From: Bacillota bacterium
GTDB lineage: Bacteria > Bacillota > Clostridia > Lachnospirales > Lachnospiraceae
DNA: 64,000 nt
Reading direction: 5' to 3'
NCBI GenBank assembly: GCA_023457255.1
Contig: JAEWMB010000013.1
Location: forward strand, 62,001 to 126,000
Positions within the stretch are counted from its first letter, which is position 1, and each line of letters opens with the position of its first letter. Positions 30,853 through 42,500 of the stretch are shown piece after piece. A program made the translations under genes and the position numbers. The notes below the pieces were generated by a model, which was given only the letters and a program-made list of their open reading frames with translations, did not search any database and was not told the DNA's origin.

Positions 30853-31674
30853 TTATGATTCCTGTCTTAATGAGCGCAGACTATTTACGGACATTTTTAC
30901 ACCCGCACAATAAACTCCCGGTAAAAACTTGTAAACGAAGTTGAATACCTTACCGGATGCCGGAAAAAATAATATTCTCTTTTTCTTTACTGCTCCTTTT
31001 ATCATTAACTTAGCTGCCTTTTCAGGAGATGCAAGCGTACTTGGTGGTATCAGTTTTTTAAATCCTTCTATCGGTATTTTAATTAAGCGTACATTATCCC
31101 AAAGTTTTGTATTAATTCCACCTGCACATACGACAGATACATTCACGCCAAATTCCTTACCTTCTTCTCTCAAAGAGACTGAAAGACCAATAATTGCAGC
31201 CTTAGTTGCAGCATATCCGGTATTAAATGGTGATGGAACTACGCCTCCTATGGATGACATGTTCATAATGCTGCCACTTTTTTGCTTCACCATAATTTTA
31301 TAGCCGATTAGAGTAGGATATAGCATACCAAAGAAATTAACATTGACAATGTTCTTCCAATGATCCCCTGTCATATCACGCGCTTCTCCAACCAGACCAT
31401 ATCCAACTATATTAAATAAATAGTCAATTAATCCGTACTTTAAAACAATTTGATTAAAGCAATTCTCAACAACAGTTTCATCCGTCATATCTGCATGAAT
31501 CAATACAATCTGAGCCTTCTTACCAGTCTGTTCTTTTTGGAAAGCTTCCATACCATCTTTATTGATATCTAATAGTACAATCGTACAATCGTAATTTATA
31601 AGTTGTGTTGATATGGCCTTTCCGATATCTGAGGCACCGCCTGTAATAACTATAACTTTTTTATCAAATTCCAT
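30853..31674 (-). CDS. Short-chain dehydrogenase/reductase
   Basis: 273 residues, classical SDR: cofactor motif TGGASDIG at the N-terminus, NMSSIGG serine, and YAATKAA holding the Tyr-x3-Lys pair. The C-terminal stretch after about residue 225 is hydrophobic and basic, as in SDRs that act near membranes or on acyl-lipid-like substrates. Flanked by a free ACP and the condensation-fold enzyme, it probably reduces a carrier-bound or final keto group. ATG at 31674 follows AAAGGAG. Confidence 0.88.
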   Translation of the reverse strand: MEFDKKVIVITGGASDIGKAISTQLINYDCTIVLLDINKDGMEAFQKEQTGKKAQIVLIHADMTDETVVENCFNQIVLKYGLIDYLFNIVGYGLVGEARDMTGDHWKNIVNVNFFGMLYPTLIGYKIMVKQKSGSIMNMSSIGGVVPSPFNTGYAATKAAIIGLSVSLREEGKEFGVNVSVVCAGGINTKLWDNVRLIKIPIEGFKKLIPPSTLASPEKAAKLMIKGAVKKKRILFFPASGKVFNFVYKFLPGVYCAGVKMSVNSLRSLRQES

Positions 31675-31701
31675 TTTTTACACTCCTTTTTCTTAAGCCA
31701 T

Positions 31702-31935
31702 TCATCCTATAAGATTTTTAATTTCATTCGCAAATTGCTTAACAGTGATATCATCCACAGCGATCATTAGCCGTTCAGGTATCTCAATATGGAATAGTTT
31801 CTCTACTTCAATAATAAATTTAACTTGTTTATAAGAATTAGTAATATAAGTTTCCAATAATTCATTTTCATCTTCTTTGATAATTCTTATCTCCAGTTTT
31901 CCGAGAATACTGAACAGTTCATTAACAATATCCAT
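31702..31935 (-). CDS. Free-standing acyl carrier protein-like protein
   Basis: 77 residues; the pattern NSYKQVKFIIEVEKLFHIEIP matches helix II of ACPs, with Ser in NSYK where canonical proteins have DSL, and a VKQFANEIKNLI final helix. Start ATG follows GAGGAGG. It lies directly after the large BtrH-like gene; in butirosin synthesis BtrH takes an acyl group from the carrier protein BtrI, so a working pair is plausible here. The missing Asp before Ser makes pantetheinylation by the cluster PPTase likely but unproven. Confidence 0.72.
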   Translation of the reverse strand: MDIVNELFSILGKLEIRIIKEDENELLETYITNSYKQVKFIIEVEKLFHIEIPERLMIAVDDITVKQFANEIKNLIG

Positions 31936-31967
31936 TATTTCATAACCTCCTCTCCTTACAACAAAAG

Positions 31968-33560
31968 TTACTTGCCGAATGTTATGGCAAACACATGGAT
32001 ATTCGGCAGCTGTGGTAAAGTGATGGATACTAGTTTCTTACACGGATCGATATCTATATTTCTTGCATATAGCCGTCTTCCATCCTGATTGACGGACTTC
32101 TCACCATAATAGTTTTCTACTGCTTTAAGAGTGAAGGCTGTCCCGTCCGGTTCCCCATATTGTAATTCAGGCTGCCAATCAGGCATTTCTATTCTACAAT
32201 ATTCTTCTGTTTCATCCTCATAAACCAGTTTTATGTTTTCATAACAATTACCAAAGTCAGAACAACCCAAAAAAGTGCACATCATATAATAATCCGCTTT
32301 AAGATCCAAGCGCTGTCCTTGGCAGATTAGATTATCCTGTTGACCATTCTCTAATCCAGATAATTGAAATAGAATATCGTTCCAGCACATGATATTTACA
32401 AACTCATCTAGAAGGAAGTAATCTCCTTTATCATTTAAATTGGCTGAGACATTCTCAAAGCTCCCAATACCCTCATTATTAAATTCAGAATCTAGTACGT
32501 AACAAATGAATTCCTTCGCTTTCTTATTTCCAGTTCTTTCTTGCTTCTCCTCTAGTTTGTCGTAATTGCTATTAAAAAAATCGTCCAGAAGTTCATAATA
32601 CTGCTTTTCCATCTGAATAATTTCCTCAAGTTTTCCGGGAATATAACCTGTTATTTTTGTAAGATCATTCAGTAAAATTCCTTTTATTAACATATATCTA
32701 AGAGTATCCCATAGTTCTGCAAAATGAATCATTTTCTCAACAACCTGCCTTGCCGCCTCTTTCCTATGTACACTGTATTTGCTGATATGCTCCATCATTA
32801 CTGCATACCGCTGCCTGTTATTAGAGATAATCGTGAAAGCCTGCACAATTGGTACTCTATCGGGAATTTCCTCCATGTCTATTTCTTCGGATGGATCGTA
32901 GAATGAGATCTCCTTTTCAAAGGTAAACCTATGTTTTATCTCTTCTTTTAGTTCATCAAGATTTTCAAAAAAATCCTCTTTTAACATCTCCCTGATACTT
33001 TTCTTAAGCAATGTATCTACATCTGTTAATTGATAATCCTCCTCCTTACGAAAGCAGGCAATTTGGACTACACCCTTTTCATATAATTCATACGGAAGTT
33101 CTAAATCTGTTTTCTCGTAATATGGATCAATACACAAGAATATATTTTTATCTTCATCATATCCGTTAATAATAATGGCATGTCCGCCATCCTCTATCTC
33201 CTGGTACCTCCAATCCCATGGACACCAATAAGCATTCATCGCTATGAAAACAGGATTCTCATGATCTATTTCATGTTTAATTAAATTGTATTGGTTCTTT
33301 GCAGGATCAATGAAAGTCATAGTAATACCGCAATAATCTCTTAATTGTTCATTGAAAAGATTAGATACACAAATTCCTTCTCCAATACACTCTTTTGTAC
33401 TGTCATATTTAAAACGCAATACTTCCAGATACATATATTCATAATTTTTCTTATAGTGGGAAGCAACCGTAGCAATCGCATCATCCACACAGAAAAACAC
33501 GGAAAACTTGCCTTTCCTTAAACGTGGCATTTTCGTTAAGCACATAGTAATCTTTTTCAT
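31968..33560 (-). CDS. BtrH-N-like cysteine-fold protein (possible ACP-dependent acyltransferase)
   Basis: 530 residues. The first ~200 match the BtrH N-terminal / C39-like fold: Cys in FFCVDDAIATVA, His in DGGHAIIINGYDED and Asp in LCIDPYYE, the expected Cys-His-Asp triad. The remaining ~330 residues look like a helical region followed by a beta-rich C-terminal part and are not recognised. BtrH itself moves an acyl chain from an ACP to an aminoglycoside amine. The gene starts 5 bases after the NRPS stop and is followed by an ACP gene. The NRPS has no thioesterase, so release of the peptide by this enzyme is a reasonable inference. Alternative start: Met6. Confidence 0.7.
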   Translation of the reverse strand: MKKITMCLTKMPRLRKGKFSVFFCVDDAIATVASHYKKNYEYMYLEVLRFKYDSTKECIGEGICVSNLFNEQLRDYCGITMTFIDPAKNQYNLIKHEIDHENPVFIAMNAYWCPWDWRYQEIEDGGHAIIINGYDEDKNIFLCIDPYYEKTDLELPYELYEKGVVQIACFRKEEDYQLTDVDTLLKKSIREMLKEDFFENLDELKEEIKHRFTFEKEISFYDPSEEIDMEEIPDRVPIVQAFTIISNNRQRYAVMMEHISKYSVHRKEAARQVVEKMIHFAELWDTLRYMLIKGILLNDLTKITGYIPGKLEEIIQMEKQYYELLDDFFNSNYDKLEEKQERTGNKKAKEFICYVLDSEFNNEGIGSFENVSANLNDKGDYFLLDEFVNIMCWNDILFQLSGLENGQQDNLICQGQRLDLKADYYMMCTFLGCSDFGNCYENIKLVYEDETEEYCRIEMPDWQPELQYGEPDGTAFTLKAVENYYGEKSVNQDGRRLYARNIDIDPCKKLVSITLPQLPNIHVFAITFGK

Positions 33561-33565
33561 ATGTA

Positions 33566-36500
33566 TCAGCGTAACGCCCTCCCCCTTTCGTATCGTAATC
33601 TGGAGGCTAATTTTTCAACAACAGGAAATCTCATCATATCCTGCGAATTTACTTTATACCCCTTCTTTTTCAAATGATTCATTGCAATAATTGCCTTCAT
33701 GGAATTACCACCGAGTTCAAAGAAATTATCCTTTTTACCTACTCTTTCAAGTCCTAATATCTCCTTATAAACTGCAGCAACTAATTTTTCTTTTTCTCCG
33801 TCTGGTTCTTCATAATCATTTTTGCTAACTATATTAATATCTGGCAATCTGTTGATATCAATCTTTCCACTTTGATTGACTGGGATTATTTCTAGCTGCA
33901 TCATGCGTTGTGGGATCATATATTCAGGAAGTTTCTTAGCAATAGAGTCCTTAATATCATCCTGATTCATCGCTATATCCGCTGTAAAGTATGCATATAG
34001 TGTTCCATCCATACCTTCTGTCTTTTTCAGTATTACTGCAACATCTTCTATCCCCTTGACAGTGCGGAAAACAGTTTCTATTTCTTCTAATTCAATTCGG
34101 TATCCCCGAATTTTAACCTGATTATCAATTCTTCCCATATACTCAATATTTCCGTCTTCGAGCCATCTTGCCAAATCTCCTGTCCGGAATAATCTTTCAC
34201 CCTGCAAGTTTTCAACAAAATACTTCTTGGTCAACTCAGGTTGATTTAAATATCCTCTCGCTAATCCAAGACCACCAACACATAGTTCACCTGGCACTCC
34301 TATCCCACTTAGCTCGTCTTTATCCATAATGTAAACAGTGGAATTTTCTATCGGCTTTCCGATGGGAATCTTATCCGGTATCTTTCCCGATTGTTTTTCC
34401 CAATCTGTACAATATACCGTTATTTCAGTAGGTCCATAGGCATTGGTATAAATCACATTCGCAGGCACATGTTCAAGAACTGCAATACTAGATGCAGATC
34501 CACCTGTTATGATGCGTTTAATCCTAGGTAATTCAACCTGAAGATAATATTGCGGTGGAAGAAGTAGTAACGATACACCTTTCTCTAACAAATATTGCTC
34601 AAAAAGTTTTACATCTGAAATGATATCTTTATCAACAATACATAAGGAACCTCCATTTAGTAACGCTAATGCAATTTCAAACACAGAAGCATCAAATACC
34701 AAATTAGCAAATTGCAAGACTACTTCACTTTCATTGACTCCAAAGTTCGTGCGGCAATGGTTGTTTAAGTTAAGCAAGCCTTTATGCTCCAGCATAACGC
34801 CCTTTGGTTGTCCAGTTGTTCCAGAGGTATAAATGACATATGCAAGATCAGTAGGTACATTACTATGTATAGGATTGGTACTATTGCTCTCTTCCATAAT
34901 TGCTTTTCCAATCATCACTACCGGTACATCATAGTTAAGGGTTATTGAAACATCTGCCAATAACGCTTTTGGATTACAATCCTTTAATATATATTCAATT
35001 CTATCCTTTGGATAATCAGGAGCAATTGGCACATATGCACCCCCTGCTTTTAATATACCTAGGATTGCAATTATGGTTTCAATTTTCTTTTCACCCCAAA
35101 CAGCAACCAAATCATCTCTTCCAATACTCAATTTCTGAAGATAATGAGCCAACCGATTCGTCTTCTCATTCAATTCCCAATAAGTCAATTGCCTATCATT
35201 ATGAATGATTGCGACTTGATTAGGAAACTGCTGAACCATCTTTTCAAATCTTTCATGAATACATTCGGTCATCATATCAATCTTATTGAAGTTGAAGGTT
35301 CTACTTAAAATGCGAAGTTCTTCATCATCTATCATACTTATCTTTTCAATTACCTTATCCGGACTCTCTAAGATATCTTGTAACAAACTATTATAGTGTT
35401 TGATTAGTCTTACTATTGTCCCTTCCAAAAATAAATCAGTACAATACTCTAATTCCAACTGATACCTACCGGACTTCTCATTGATACTCAAAGAAAGATC
35501 AAATTTTGATGTTCTATTTTTAATCTCTCTTAGCTCTGTACTACCTACATTCTGCAAATTCCACTCAACCATCTCTTGATTTTGCATTGATATTACAATA
35601 TCAAATATTGCATTCCTAGAAATGTCAGTATCTGCATTGAGATCATTGACCAGTTCCCAGAAAGGATATTCCCCGTTCTCTATTGTTTTAAGTACCTTAT
35701 TCTTAATCTGCTGTAAGAAATCTGCAAATGTTAACGTTTTATCCACGTGACCACGAACAGGCAGTGTATTAACAAACATTCCTAGCATTTGATCGATTTC
35801 TTTACGAAACCTTCCCGCCATAGGGCTTCCAACAATGATATCTTCCTGTCTGGCATATTTTGATAATAAGATCATGAAGGCAGATAAGAAAATCATGTAG
35901 TCAGTCACGTTATAGGTTCGGGACAGCTTTTTTATCATGCTTCCTAATTCTTCATCCAAATTAGTAACAATTCTATTACCGTTAAAGCTTTGGTATTTCG
36001 GCCTTAACTTATCTAACGGAAAATTAAGTATTGGAATTTCTTCTCCCATTTCATCCTTCCAATATTTCCTTTGAGTCTCATAATTGCAATTCTGTAACCA
36101 CTGACTATAGTCCTTATATTGAAGCGTTACTTCCTTTAATAGATTTCCATTATATAAAGAAGAAATCTCTTCTGCTAAAATCGAAGTACTGATACCATCT
36201 GCTATTATGTGATGAATATCAAATAGCAGTAGATAACCACGATTGCGTTTCACAACTTTTACTCTCATTAAAGGTGCTACACTTAAATCAAAACTCCTGA
36301 TAAAAGTTTCAATTAGCTTTTCTTCCGGACAATTATCTTTTGCATAAATAAATTCGAGCTCTACCTTTTCATTAATCTTTTGAACTATTTCGTCGTTCTC
36401 AATATGAAAACTAGTTCGCAATATCTCATGGCGTTCCAGCAGCGTCTGAAAAGCTTGTCGTAATCTGTCCACCTCTAAGTTCCCAGTAAAATATACAGCC

Positions 36501-39500
36501 TGGGGCATATTATAATTCGTTGAATCTGCCTTTTGACATACTAGGTATATGCTTTTTTGCATTCTGGTTGCAGGATAAAAATCTTTTTTTTCACATATTG
36601 AAATTTTTTCATAGTTTATATCTTTGGCGGCTTTCTCTATATATTCTGCAAGTCTTTTAATTACAGAATTCATAAAGATTTCCTTTAATGTCAGCCTTAC
36701 TCCAAACTTTGCTTCAATATTATTCAAAAGCTTTGCAGCTTTCAATGAATGTCCTCCGGCACCAAAAAAATCTGTATTCCTTCCTGCCTTTGGAATCATC
36801 AGAATCGTTTCATACATGCTGGCAAGTTCCTTTTGGGTTTTGGTTACCGCTTCTTCAAAGGTTTGCAAATCATATATTTCAATATCCGGAAGCTTTGCCT
36901 TATCTACTTTCCCACTTTGATTCATTGGAATGCTTTCCAGTTGAATCAGATAAGATGGAACCATATATTCAGGTAGCTTTAGTCGCAGCCATTCTCTTAT
37001 TTCATTGGAAGCTAATGGATTTGCAGCTACATAATAAGCATAGATGCTATCCTCGCCCGCACTATTTTTGCGAATGATGATTGTGGCATTGATTATATCC
37101 TTTTTTTGTCTTAAAACGCTTTCTATCTCCTGGAGTTCAATTCGATAGCCCCGTATTTTAACCTGCTCATCCATACGTCCTAAGAATTCAATATTTCCAT
37201 CTGCCAGCCATCTTCCCACATCACCGGTTCGGTATAATTTACCTGTACCAAATGGATTGTTGACGAATTTTTTATCTGTCAATTCCTGCATATGAAGATA
37301 TCCCTTTGCTACACCGACACCACAGATACATATTTCGCCTGGTATCCCGATTCCACATATATTATCATCCTGCATAATATATACTTGTGTGTTCGCAATG
37401 GGTTTTCCAATCGGAATTTTATTGCTGCTTATTCTTTCTTTATTCCATTTCCAATCAGTTCCGCAAACTGTTACTTCTGTCGGTCCATAAGCATTGATAT
37501 ATTGTGTTGAATCTGATACTTGCTGTAGAATCTTCTGCCCAGATTCCGATCCGGCAGTTATAATGAGACGCACATCCGGTACTTGAATTTGTAGGTAATA
37601 CTGTGGTGGTAGAGTTAGTACTGTAATTTTATTATCTTTAACATAATCTTCAAAGCGTGTTGTATCCAAAATCGTATTGTCTCCCGGGATATACAAGGAA
37701 GCCCCATTTAACAAAGCCATAAGTATTTCCCATATTGATGCATCAAAGACAAAATTAGAAAACTGTAATATTCTATCATTCACGTTAATACCGTATTTTA
37801 TTTTATGATAATTAGCCAGATTAATAGCTCCCCTATGCTTTAGCATTACTCCTTTTGGCTTTCCTGTAGTACCAGAAGTATAAATAATATATGCTACATC
37901 TTCAGAACCACATTCTATCCTTTGATTATTAACAGGCTCAGATGAGAATTCCCATTCCTTCAAGGATACCTTTTGTTTATTCCAACCATCAAAAGCGCTA
38001 TTATGTGATAATACCATAGCAGGATTTGTATCCTCTAGCATATATTCTAATCGCTGCTTCGGTGCTGATTGATCCATTGGTACATAGGTTGCTCCAGCTT
38101 TTAATATGGCAATGATGCTAATGATTGTTTCTATTGACTTGTCTGTAATTACAGCTATAAAGTCTCCTTTTGTAATGCCTTGTTTACTAAGCCAGGAGGC
38201 CAGCTGATTCGCTTTTTCATTTAGCAAATGATAAGTTAAATGTTCTCCTTCGTGCCATATAGCAATTTCATCGGGTAAATTAGCTACAACCTGTTCAAAA
38301 GCTTCATGGATGCATAAATTATCATTAAACTTCTGCTCTGTATGATTGAATTCTACAAGAACATTCTTTTTTTCATTCTCTGTTAACATGGAGTATTCGT
38401 GTAATTTTTTTTGTGGATTCTTTGTTAGCTCTACCAGTAGGTTTGTCATATGTCTCATCATATAGTCTATGGTTTCTGGCAAAAACAGGTCAGTACAATA
38501 TTCAAATTCCATATTAAAATTTCCCTGTTGTTCCCTGATGCAAATCGTCAGGTCAAATTTTGATACTGTATTACCAACTTTGATCTCTTCTGCAACTGTA
38601 TCCTTTAACATCAAACTGTTTTTCTCATTATTTTGCATAACAAGCATTACATGAAATAATGGGTTTCTGGACAAATCTCTATTAATCTTTAGGTCAGCTA
38701 CCAGAGCTTCTAACGGATATTCTTGATAACTAAATGCATTCAATGTATTTATCTTTATATTCTCAAGGAAATGTAGATAGTTGGAATGTAAATCGATATT
38801 TTCTTTAAGTGCTAATGAATTAACAAACATTCCTGGCATGCTTTGGATATCTTTATTAAATCTTCCTGAGATAGGGCAGCCAACTACTACCTCTTTTTGC
38901 CTGCTATACTGTCCCAGCATAATCATAAACGCTGATAAAAACACCATATATTCCGTGGCACCCGTTTGAACAGCAAGCGACTTAATACTACTCGATAAAT
39001 CAGTACCTAAAGACTGGTACCTGCTTGAGCCTTGAAAGCTCTGGATCTGTGGTCTTGAAAAATCCGTAGGTAAATCAAGTACTGGAATTCCATCAGAATA
39101 ACGTTCTAACCAATATGCTTTAGCAGCACTCATATCTAGATTATTAAACCATTGGCTATAGTCCTTATACTGAAACACTGGTTCAATAACCTTCTGCCCA
39201 TTGTACACCTTTGATACTTCTTCTAAAATCAGTGACTGTGATATTCCGTCAGATACAATATGATGAATATCAATAAACAGAATAGAATATTTTTTATTCT
39301 GAATCACTCTTATGCGTAATAACGACCCGCCCCCTAAATCAAAAGGCTCTACTAGCTCCTGTAAATGAAAGGTTTCATCTTCTGAATGAAAGACAGCAAA
39401 ATCTAACGTTATTTTGTCGTAAATTCTTTGAATAATCTCTCCATTATTGAGTTCAAAACCGGTTCGCAGTATTTCGTAACGTTCTACAACCGTACAAAAA

Positions 39501-42500
39501 GCATGATGTAGTTTATCAATGTCAACGCTTCCCATCAGTTTCGCTGCGTATGGCATATTATAAATCGTATTCTTTTCAAAGCTGGATAAAATATATATTC
39601 CTTTTTGAACAGGTGCTGCCATATAATAATCTTGTACATCCGCCTTCCTTAGGCCTTTGGAACGGGGCTTCCTATTCTTGATATCCAAACTCTGTACCAG
39701 ATCAGCGATCGTAGGATTTTTAAAAATATCATTTAACACCAACCGTACTCCAAAAGCTTCTTCGATATAATTCAAAACTTTTGCAGCTTTTAAGGAATGC
39801 CCTCCTAGTTCAAAGAAGTTATCGAAAATACCAACCTGATTTATCCCAAGAACTTTTGTGAAAATCTTTGAGACAATCGATTCTTTTTGATTTCTTGGTG
39901 GTTTATAATCTCTTGATAAATTTATGGTAATCTCCGGCAGCTTATGTTTATCAACTTTACCGTTATCAGTCAATGGAATTGTTTCCAGTTGCATGATATA
40001 GGCCGGAATCATATACTCAGGCAGCTCTTTACGAAGTGCTTCTTTTACTGTTGCAATCTCAATTTCACAATCCGCGGTATAATATGCGCAAAGCTGTTTT
40101 TCACCTGTTTTTGCTTCATTAACTACAACAATAGCATCTTTGATACCTTTCTGCTTTCTAATGCCATTGCTTATCTCACTTGGTTCAATTCGATACCCAA
40201 GTATTTTTACCTGTTCATCTATTCTTCCCAGATATTCCAGAGTTCCGTCCGGTAACCATCTTGCTTTATCACCGGTTCTATAAAGCAAACCTTCTCCAAA
40301 TGGATTAGAGATAAACTTAGAAGATGTCATATCCTCTTTCTTCCAATAACCTTTTGCTACACCTGCTCCAGCAATGCATAACTCACCGGGTATTCCGATG
40401 CCGCATAATTGAATCTCATCCATAATATATATTTGTGTGTTTGAAATAGGTTTACCTATTGATACTGTTCTCTTACTTAAATCACCTGTGTAAATAAAAT
40501 CACAACAGCCTATAGTGGCTTCAGTCGGACCATACTCATTATGAATTTTTATATGCCGGCCAAAGTTATTCAGCGTTTCTTCTGCTGTAGCTGTATCCAA
40601 TTCCTCCCCACCTAAAATCATTGTTTCCAAATTAGAAAGAAGCTCTTTCTTGTAATCATTGGCAAACTTCAGATGTTGTGGTGTACATTTAATCAGAGTA
40701 AATTCATTATTTACAAAAATATCTTTGATCATTTCATCAACAGGTCCATTATATATTTTTATTTTTCCGCCACAGCATAACGGTAAAAAGATCGTTGTTA
40801 TTGTAAGATCAAAGCTGATATTAGTAAAAAGTGGTGCCGTTGGTAATTTGGTAACATAATGTTTCATTCCATAGCTAATATAATTTGACAGTCCGCAATG
40901 TTGTATCATTGTACCTTTTTGTTTTCCTGTTGTACCGGATGTATAGATCATATATGCAAGATCATCGGGATTTAGCTCAATGTTATGCTCTTTATCCGAT
41001 CCCTTTAGATCTCTCACAGATTCCAAATTGATAATAGGGGCATGGGATGAGATCTCAACGGTATTATCACATAATACTACGGTCGGATTACAATCGTTTA
41101 ATATGTACTGTATTCTTTCTTTTGGAAAATCTGTTGTAATAGGAACAAAAACTCCTCCTACCTTCAATATGGCAAAAATACCAATAACTAATTCGATGCT
41201 TCGCTCACTGATGACAGCAACAAAATCACCTTTTCTCACTCCCATTTCTACCAATTCATTCGCAAGCTGATTCGCTTTTTGGTTCATTTCTTTGAATGAT
41301 ATCTCCCAGCTTTCATTGTATAGCGCAATACGGTCAGGATATAAAGCAGCTTGTTTTTCTATCAGATTTAAGACGTTTTGAATCTCCTTTACCTCTGTTG
41401 AGGTATTATTAAATTCATTGCATATTATATTAATATCGTTTTTCGAAGCAAGCGGTATGTTCCCTATCTTTATATCCGGATTGTCAGTTACATACTCTAA
41501 AATCTGAACATAATGATTTAACATTACCTCCATTGTCTTTGGATCAAATAACTTGCTGCAATATTCTAATTCAACCTCATATTGACCTTCTCTATTATTA
41601 ATAAAAATAGTGATATCAAATTTTGCGGTTGGATTAATCTGCCTAACTTTTACAGAATTAACACTTGTCAAATTCAATTCCTGATCTTTCATGTTTTGCA
41701 TAACAAGCATAACATCAAACATAGGATTTCGAGATAAATCTCTTTTTATCTGTAATTCTCTCACTAGTTCTTCAAAGGAGTATTCTTGATTTTCATAAGC
41801 AAATAAAGAAAATTCTTTCAATTCCTTTAAAAATAAATGAAACATTTTATCTTTCTTAGGCTTTCCTCTCATTGGTAATGAATTAACAAACATTCCAAAC
41901 ATATTCTCTGTATCAGGGGAGACTCTGCCGGATATAGGTGTTCCAACAACAATATCTTCCTGCCCGCTATATTGCTCCAGTAAAACCATAAAGCTAGCAA
42001 GAAAAACCATATAATCAGTTGTATTACTGTTCTTACCAAGTCTTGAGATTCTTCCACGTAACGCCGGATTAAGGAAGGTACTAATTGTCTTACCAGAAAA
42101 ATCTATTATCTTAGGTCTCGTCATATCCAGTGGAAAATCCATAATAGGAATTGCTTCCTTATATTCCTTCAACCAGAACCTTTTCTGCTTTTCAATATTA
42201 CGATGATTCATCCATTCACTATAATCTGTATAATCCAGGTCTTTTGGGATAAGTAATTCATTATTATATAACTTTGATAGTTCATCAATTATAAGTGCAT
42301 TGCTTGTACCATCTGTAATAATGTGATGGATATCCAGCAATAATAAATACCCATTCTTTTGTTTAACCAGACATACACGCATTAAAGGCGCTATGCTTAA
42401 ATCAAAAGTCTGACAAAAATCCTGAATCAGTTCTTCCTCAGCTACATCGCTTATTATATATTCAAAATTAATCTCAACATTGTCATGTACACGTTGTACT

